From: Planctomycetaceae bacterium
GTDB taxonomy: Bacteria > Planctomycetota > Planctomycetia > Planctomycetales > Planctomycetaceae
DNA: 5,501 nucleotides
Reading direction: 5' to 3'
NCBI GenBank assembly: GCA_947463775.1
Contig: CANHVD010000441.1
Location: 1 to 5,501 of the forward strand
Position numbers and translations under genes: made by a program. Position 1 is the first letter of the stretch, and each line of letters begins with the position of its first letter. This document shows positions 1-3,088 of this stretch, one piece after another. The notes under the pieces are model-generated. The model had not been told where the DNA came from, ran no database searches, and saw only the letters and a list, made by a program, of their open reading frames with translations.

Positions 1-252
1 ATGATCGTGAAGCCGACAATCGATGGCTCATTCGCATCGGGATCTTATTCCACCGTGACTGACCTGAAGGACAATGTCCACTGGTTTACTGCCATGGATG
101 ACGGGGCGTTCATCTTCAATATTCACGTGATGAGCGTAAAGCCCGGACGGACCGGGCGAGTTTACATCGATCCGGCTGGAGAAAAGCTGGCCGGAGACAA
201 GCTCCGCTGCCGCAAGATTAATCATGCTCAGGCGGAAACGCTTTACGGTTAA
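1..252 (+). CDS. C-terminal part of a cupin / thiol-dioxygenase-like protein (5' end outside window)
   Basis: The frame is open from the first base to a TAA stop at 250-252. The ATG at position 1 is probably an internal methionine, because nothing upstream can be seen and 83 residues looks too short to be a whole protein. The fragment contains DNVHWFTAMDDGAFIFNIHV (residues 24-43) followed by a glycine-rich segment with RVYIDPAGEKL. The pattern NVHWF..A..DGAF resembles the late cupin strand of the cysteine/cysteamine dioxygenase (PCO/ADO) group, where N-I-H-C-F carries the third iron-binding histidine; by that comparison His27 would be a metal ligand. The family call is an inference from motif resemblance only; the other two ligands would lie upstream of the window. 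No terminator-like hairpin is visible between this stop and the next gene, so read-through into the glycosyltransferase is possible. That the segment is coding is fairly secure; the function is not. Confidence 0.6.
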   Translation: MIVKPTIDGSFASGSYSTVTDLKDNVHWFTAMDDGAFIFNIHVMSVKPGRTGRVYIDPAGEKLAGDKLRCRKINHAQAETLYG

Positions 253-364
253 TGCCGCAGTTGTAATCTGATGCCAGATGGCTGATGCGAAAGGAATCGC
301 CTGCTACACTTCCCAGCATATTGTTCTCTGGCGAATCAGGTCCTCGGCGTCGTTTGAAAGAAAT

Positions 365-1471
365 GTGTTGATCCGAATTGCTTTTGTCATCCCAACGCTG
401 GATCAGTCCGGCGCTGAACGACAGCTCACTTTGCTGGCGATGGGGCTGCCACGGGATGAGTTTTCGGTTCATGTGATCGCGTTGAATCGAGGCGGCCCGT
501 TTGCGGAGGAATTGCGAGCCGCTGGGATCTCCGTGGAGGTTCTGGGGAAGCGATTCCGATTTGATCCATTGACATATTTGCGTCTGCGGAATGCACTGCG
601 AGCCTTCAAGCCGGATATTGTGCAGTCATTTCTCTTTGCTGCAAACTCGTACGTCAGGCTCCCGGGAATCGCACCTGCGAACTGTCAGGTCGTTGTGTCC
701 GAACGCTGTGTTGATTCGTGGAAGAGCGGTTGGCAACTGGCGATGGACCGAAGGTTCATCGGTCGCACGAATGCGATGACGGCAAACTCTGCCAGCGTGG
801 CTTCGTTTTACGAAGCAGTGGGCGTCCGCAGAAACTTGATCACCGTGATCCCGAATGCGATCCCCAGTGTGCCCGCGAGATATACTCGAGATCAGGCTCG
901 AGAAATTCTTGGGTTACGTCCCGAAGATCGCGTCGTTGGATTTTCTGGTCGATTGGCTCCACAGAAGCGATTGCCCGATCTGATCTGGGCATTTCAACTG
1001 CTGCATCAGGTCGTCGAGAATGCTCGCCTGGTAATCGTTGGTGAGGGCCCTGAACGCGATTCACTCACTAGTTTTGCCAGTCAGCTGGGCTGTCGTGATA
1101 AGACTGTTTTTGCCGGACATCGAGCAGACTCGTGGCCGCTGCTGACAGCTCTCGATGCTTTTGTCCTGCCCAGTGAATTTGAAGGCATGTCAAATAGTCT
1201 GATGGAAGCAATGAGCCTTGGAGTTCCCTGCGTCGCCAGCGATATCGCGCCGAATCTTGAGCTGATTACTAACGAAGAGACCGGACTGATCTTTCCACTT
1301 GGAAAAAGCCCTGAGCTGACGAAGGCTCTTGTGCGAGTTATGCAATCTCCGGAATTAGCCGCAAAGCTTGGCAACGCGGGCAGGCAATTGATCGAGACTC
1401 AGCATTCCGTCGATCAAATGGTGAACCGCCATAGAGCTCTTTACAACCGGCTATTGAACGCCGGGAAATGA
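365..1471 (+). CDS. GT4-type (GT-B fold) glycosyltransferase, group 1
   Basis: The product is a predicted cytoplasmic or membrane-associated retaining glycosyltransferase that moves a sugar from a nucleotide-sugar donor to a lipid- or sugar-linked acceptor, most likely in surface polysaccharide synthesis. Numbering from GTG365 (368 aa), the N-terminal Rossmann domain opens with RIAFVIPTLDQSGAE (residues 4-18), whose SGAE loop is typical of GT4 enzymes. The C-terminal donor domain has VIPNAI (161-166), GRLAPQKR (195-202; Arg196 and Lys201 match the diphosphate-binding pair), VGEGPER (225-231), and FEGMSNSLMEAMSLGVPCVAS (272-292), in which Glu273 and Glu281 form the E-x7-E motif. The length is normal for the family. 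The ATG at 278 would add 29 residues that do not look like GT4 sequence; GTG365 (or TTG368) places the first beta strand at the N-terminus as usual. Neither start has a good Shine-Dalgarno, so the start is uncertain. The donor and acceptor cannot be read from the sequence. The gene converges on the foldase gene. Confidence 0.9.
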   Translation: MLIRIAFVIPTLDQSGAERQLTLLAMGLPRDEFSVHVIALNRGGPFAEELRAAGISVEVLGKRFRFDPLTYLRLRNALRAFKPDIVQSFLFAANSYVRLPGIAPANCQVVVSERCVDSWKSGWQLAMDRRFIGRTNAMTANSASVASFYEAVGVRRNLITVIPNAIPSVPARYTRDQAREILGLRPEDRVVGFSGRLAPQKRLPDLIWAFQLLHQVVENARLVIVGEGPERDSLTSFASQLGCRDKTVFAGHRADSWPLLTALDAFVLPSEFEGMSNSLMEAMSLGVPCVASDIAPNLELITNEETGLIFPLGKSPELTKALVRVMQSPELAAKLGNAGRQLIETQHSVDQMVNRHRALYNRLLNAGK

Positions 1472-1537
1472 AGAGAGCCCGTCGACGGAGCGACGGGTGT
1501 ACGGTACACCAATCAGTCCATCAACGGGCTCTTCCCG
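1462..1537. repeat. Compound inverted repeat, possible three-way-junction fold
   Basis: The structure begins at the very end of the glycosyltransferase gene. AGAGCCCGT (1474-1482) is perfectly complementary to ACGGGCTCT (1524-1532), and CGGGA (1462-1466) can extend the stem with TCCCG (1533-1537) across a bulge that contains the stop codon. Inside lie two smaller hairpins: GTCG/CGAC (1481-1484/1491-1494, six-base loop) and the near-perfect palindrome GGTGTAC-G-GTACACC (1496-1510). An alternative fold pairs CCCGTCG (1478-1484) with CGACGGG (1491-1497). No T-run follows, so it is not a standard intrinsic terminator. It could be a 3' UTR structure or a small interspersed palindromic repeat; copies elsewhere in the genome would decide. 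Confidence 0.5.
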
Positions 1538-1549
1538 TAACTATTCTTC

Positions 1550-1584
1550 GAACCACCCCGCCACCGGGCCCGCCCCGGTGGTTC
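1550..1584. repeat. Very GC-rich hairpin with two alternative pairings
   Basis: GAACCACC (1550-1557) pairs with GGTGGTTC (1577-1584), leaving a 19-base loop. Alternatively CCACCGGG (1561-1568) pairs with CCCGGTGG (1574-1581) around a five-base loop. The two folds share bases 1577-1581 and exclude each other; the inner one is probably more stable. No T-run follows on either strand. It lies between two convergent genes, where it may slow polymerase or protect transcript ends. Confidence 0.5.
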
Positions 1585-1593
1585 AACGGCTTC

Positions 1594-1621
1594 TGCACCA
1601 CTTCGTCATCATACTGGTGCA
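1594..1621. repeat. Seven-base inverted repeat in convergent intergenic region
   Basis: TGCACCA (1594-1600) is perfectly complementary to TGGTGCA (1615-1621) with a 14-base spacer. It sits between the GC-rich hairpin and the terminator. By itself it is a modest structure; it is listed because it is the third of four consecutive inverted repeats in this gap. Confidence 0.35.
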
Positions 1622-1633
1622 AAAGCCAATAAA

Positions 1634-1660
1634 CCCCCGACGCAGGGTCGGGGGCGTTTT
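1634..1660. terminator. Bidirectional intrinsic terminator shared by the convergent genes
   Basis: CCCCCGAC (1634-1641) pairs perfectly with GTCGGGGG (1647-1654) around a five-base loop. On the plus strand the stem is followed by CGTTTT (1655-1660), giving a terminator for the glycosyltransferase transcript. On the minus strand the same stem is followed by TTTATT, starting about 20 bases after the foldase stop codon, so the structure can stop transcription from both sides. The T-runs are short, but the stem is very strong. Confidence 0.8.
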
Positions 1661-1673
1661 GATCCTCACCTGG

Positions 1674-2738
1674 CTATCGAGTTGCTGGCTCATCAGCCGC
1701 GGTTGCAGTTCGAGACGCCTTTTCAACTCGGCCTCGCGATTCACCGGTCAGGAAGTTGTCAACACGAGCTGACTTCTGCAGGCTTTCGAAAGTTTCCCCG
1801 ACGAGCTTCTGAACTTCGCGTTCTTCGAGTTCTGCGTGCAACTGAGCTTCGACGTCTTCTGTTGAATGCTCAATCGGTTCTGTTCGGCCTTCGTACTTCA
1901 AGATCACGTACTGGCTCGGGCCAACCTGAATGATGCCGGAGATTTCGCCGACTTCCTTGAACTGGAACGCGGCTTTCCGCAGAGCTTCATGAGTTCCCTC
2001 GGAGTTCTTGCGAATCGGGGGAATCGTACCGCCAAGTGCTCGGCTGTTGGCTTCAACAGAGTAGTCGCGAGTCAGGCTTTCGAAGTCATCAGGATTCGAT
2101 TTGATCTTTTCCCACATTTCTGTGGCGCGGCGAGGATTGTCCAGCACGATCATACGAGCCTTCACTCGTGGACCGTAGTTGTCTTCGTAAGCCATCTTCA
2201 GCATCTCACGAGTAATCGTGACTTCTTTGCCAGCCAGTTTCTTCAACGCCAGCATCGGCCAGATGATGTCGCGACGATACTGTTCGGCATTGAGGCCTCG
2301 TTCTGCTTCCAGCATCTTGTACCACTGATCAACAGCCAAACCGAACTTCTTGGAGATTTCAACAATCTCCTGGTCCACTTCAGCTTCTGAAACTGTTACG
2401 CCATTTTCAGCACAAGCCTGACGAATGATCGTGCGGCTGATCATGTTCTCAAGAACTTCTTTGCCATGCTTGGCCACGCACTCTTTTGCCAGGGCTTCGT
2501 AGGTGATCGCTTCGCCGTTGACTCGGGCAAACGCTGTCTTCGTTGCTTCAGACTCAGCAGGGACGGCCGCTGTTGCCGCTTTTTGCTCAGCTGCCTGACT
2601 GCTGCGAGCGCGCCAGACCTGCATGCCAATTCCGGCGGCAATCACGATGACGAGAGTACCGCCAACCAGAATACTGCCGCGTCCCGTGCGATTTCGCGTG
2701 ACGGGCTTGTTGACGATAGACATGGATGCATCCTGCAT
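1674..2738 (-). CDS. Membrane-anchored SurA/PrsA-like foldase with degenerate parvulin domain
   Basis: The product is predicted to assist folding of exported proteins, held in the inner membrane with the bulk outside. From the ATG at 2738 it has 354 residues. A basic N-terminus (residues 12-20) precedes one hydrophobic segment at about 22-41, then an Ala-rich linker, then a SurA-N-like helical region (about 68-170) beginning FARVNGEAITYEAL. The parvulin-type PPIase domain spans about 192-284, with KARMIVL, DDFESLTRDYS, GGTIPP and an AF.F.EVGEISG segment in the family order. Two signature histidines are missing: the ASHILV-type motif reads ARMIVL (Met196) and the GYHII-type motif reads QYVIL (Val278). 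The C-terminal tail (about 290-354) is charged and has a glutamate-rich helix. A longer frame begins at an ATG at 2765, but the strong Shine-Dalgarno AGGAG lies 8 bases before 2738 and decides the start. The gene is divergent from gyrA and convergent with the glycosyltransferase gene. The call as a parvulin-family protein is firm; PPIase activity is doubtful. Confidence 0.88.
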   Translation of the reverse strand: MQDASMSIVNKPVTRNRTGRGSILVGGTLVIVIAAGIGMQVWRARSSQAAEQKAATAAVPAESEATKTAFARVNGEAITYEALAKECVAKHGKEVLENMISRTIIRQACAENGVTVSEAEVDQEIVEISKKFGLAVDQWYKMLEAERGLNAEQYRRDIIWPMLALKKLAGKEVTITREMLKMAYEDNYGPRVKARMIVLDNPRRATEMWEKIKSNPDDFESLTRDYSVEANSRALGGTIPPIRKNSEGTHEALRKAAFQFKEVGEISGIIQVGPSQYVILKYEGRTEPIEHSTEDVEAQLHAELEEREVQKLVGETFESLQKSARVDNFLTGESRGRVEKASRTATAADEPATR

Positions 2739-2746
2739 GACGAAGT

Positions 2747-2751
2747 CTCCT
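2747..2751 (-). promoter_or_regulatory. Shine-Dalgarno AGGAG of the foldase gene
   Basis: On the minus strand AGGAG ends 8 bases before the ATG at 2736-2738. The alternative upstream ATG (2763-2765) has no such motif. This site therefore fixes the start of the foldase gene at 2738. Confidence 0.85.
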
Positions 2752-2867
2752 GAGAAGTGAGTCATCTCGGAACGAAGAGGGTGAGAAGGAGAGAGAGGAT
2801 TTTGGGATGGGTGTTGCCGATGAAGGCAAGGTTCGCACGGCTTAAACGGCCGGCATGTTTCCGATCA

Positions 2868-2900
2868 GCACTTTTCACCGTTCTGCGTGTGGAAAAGTGC
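2868..2900. repeat. Perfect nine-base inverted repeat at the start of the foldase leader
   Basis: GCACTTTTC (2868-2876) is exactly complementary to GAAAAGTGC (2892-2900) with a 15-base spacer. If the minus-strand promoter at 2914-2943 is right, transcription begins near 2907 and this becomes a stem-loop at the very 5' end of the foldase mRNA. It could stabilise the transcript or bind a protein, or the DNA form could be an operator just downstream of the start site. Confidence 0.5.
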
Positions 2901-2913
2901 CCGATTAGACGGG

Positions 2914-2943
2914 GTTATACGGGGATTTTGAAAAACGGGTCAA
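2914..2943 (-). promoter_or_regulatory. Predicted sigma-70-type promoter of the foldase gene
   Basis: Read on the minus strand, TTGACC (2938-2943) and TATAAC (2914-2919) each match the sigma-70 consensus at five of six positions and are 18 bases apart. The predicted start near 2907 gives a leader of about 170 bases. The direct repeat ACGGGG (2909-2914 and 2919-2924 on the plus strand, one helical turn apart) flanks and overlaps the -10 box. Confidence 0.6.
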
Positions 2944-2955
2944 GTTCGGTTTTTC
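2930..2955. promoter_or_regulatory. Inverted repeat centred on the foldase -35 box, candidate operator
   Basis: GAAAAAC (2930-2936) is perfectly complementary to GTTTTTC (2949-2955) with a 12-base spacer. The -35 hexamer of the minus-strand promoter (2938-2943) lies inside the spacer, and the gyrA -35 box begins 25 bases beyond the right arm. A dimeric regulator bound here would cover the foldase promoter. The operator role is an inference; A/T-rich arms can also arise by chance or act as an UP-like element. Confidence 0.35.
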
Positions 2956-2980
2956 CCTGCACAGTGTGCGTCCAACAGAA

Positions 2981-3008
2981 TTGAGAAACCGGCAGATTCT
3001 GCTACAAT
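2981..3008 (+). promoter_or_regulatory. Predicted sigma-70-type promoter of gyrA
   Basis: TTGAGA (2981-2986) and TACAAT (3003-3008) each match the consensus at five of six positions with a 16-base spacer. TGC just before the -10 box (3000-3002) gives an extended -10 element. The predicted start is near 3015, leaving a leader of about 74 bases before the TTG start codon. Confidence 0.65.
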
Positions 3009-3024
3009 TCCCGCTTGGCAAACG

Positions 3025-3046
3025 TGCGACATAAATCATTGTCGCA
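3025..3046. promoter_or_regulatory. Inverted repeat in the gyrA leader
   Basis: TGCGACA (3025-3031) is perfectly complementary to TGTCGCA (3040-3046) with an eight-base A/T-rich spacer. It lies about 10 bases after the predicted gyrA transcription start and about 28 bases before the Shine-Dalgarno. It could be an operator in DNA or a stem-loop in the leader RNA; no known regulator is recognised. Confidence 0.4.
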
Positions 3047-3074
3047 AAAGAACTTGCGATTGCTCAGTCATTTT

Positions 3075-3079
3075 AGGAG
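3075..3079 (+). promoter_or_regulatory. Shine-Dalgarno AGGAG supporting the TTG start of gyrA
   Basis: AGGAG ends 9 bases before TTG at 3089-3091. An in-frame TAG at 3074-3076 overlaps this site, so the frame cannot start further upstream, and no in-frame ATG occurs until codon 27. The site therefore supports TTG as the real start codon. Confidence 0.85.
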
Positions 3080-3088
3080 ATCTTCCGC

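Larger units (their letters stand above)
2739..3088. other. Divergent intergenic region, foldase gene to gyrA
   Basis: These 350 bases hold no credible gene. Going from left to right they contain the foldase Shine-Dalgarno, a C/T-rich stretch of the foldase leader (minus strand, about 2755-2810), a small stem TTGCC/GGCAA (2814-2829), a nine-base-pair inverted repeat (2868-2900), the predicted foldase promoter (2914-2943), a seven-base-pair inverted repeat around its -35 box (2930-2955), the predicted gyrA promoter (2981-3008), an inverted repeat in the gyrA leader (3025-3046), and the gyrA Shine-Dalgarno. Confidence 0.8.

Noticed and set aside
278..364. N-terminal extension of the glycosyltransferase from ATG278
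   Set aside because: The 29 extra residues do not resemble GT4 sequence, no Shine-Dalgarno precedes ATG278, and GTG365 places the first beta strand at the usual position. It is not excluded.
1497..1772. 91-codon plus-strand frame across the convergent gap
   Set aside because: It runs through four hairpins including the terminator and then overlaps the end of the foldase gene in antisense. The peptide is low-complexity and matches no family I recognise.
1866..2390. 174-codon plus-strand frame opposite the foldase gene
   Set aside because: It is antisense to a well-supported gene, has no ribosome site, and its peptide shows no domain features; it mirrors the codon bias of the foldase gene.
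2739..2765. Start of the foldase at ATG 2765
   Set aside because: AGGAG sits 8 bases before ATG 2738, inside the would-be extension, and no ribosome site precedes 2765.
2849..2860. AAACGGCCGGCATGTTT-type short palindrome in the divergent gap (about 2844-2860)
   Set aside because: Only short matching arms around a GGCCGG core; too weak to call a site.
2757..2984. 75-codon frame in the divergent intergenic region
   Set aside because: It spans the foldase promoter and several palindromes, has an Arg- and Cys-rich composition without motifs, and lacks a convincing ribosome site.
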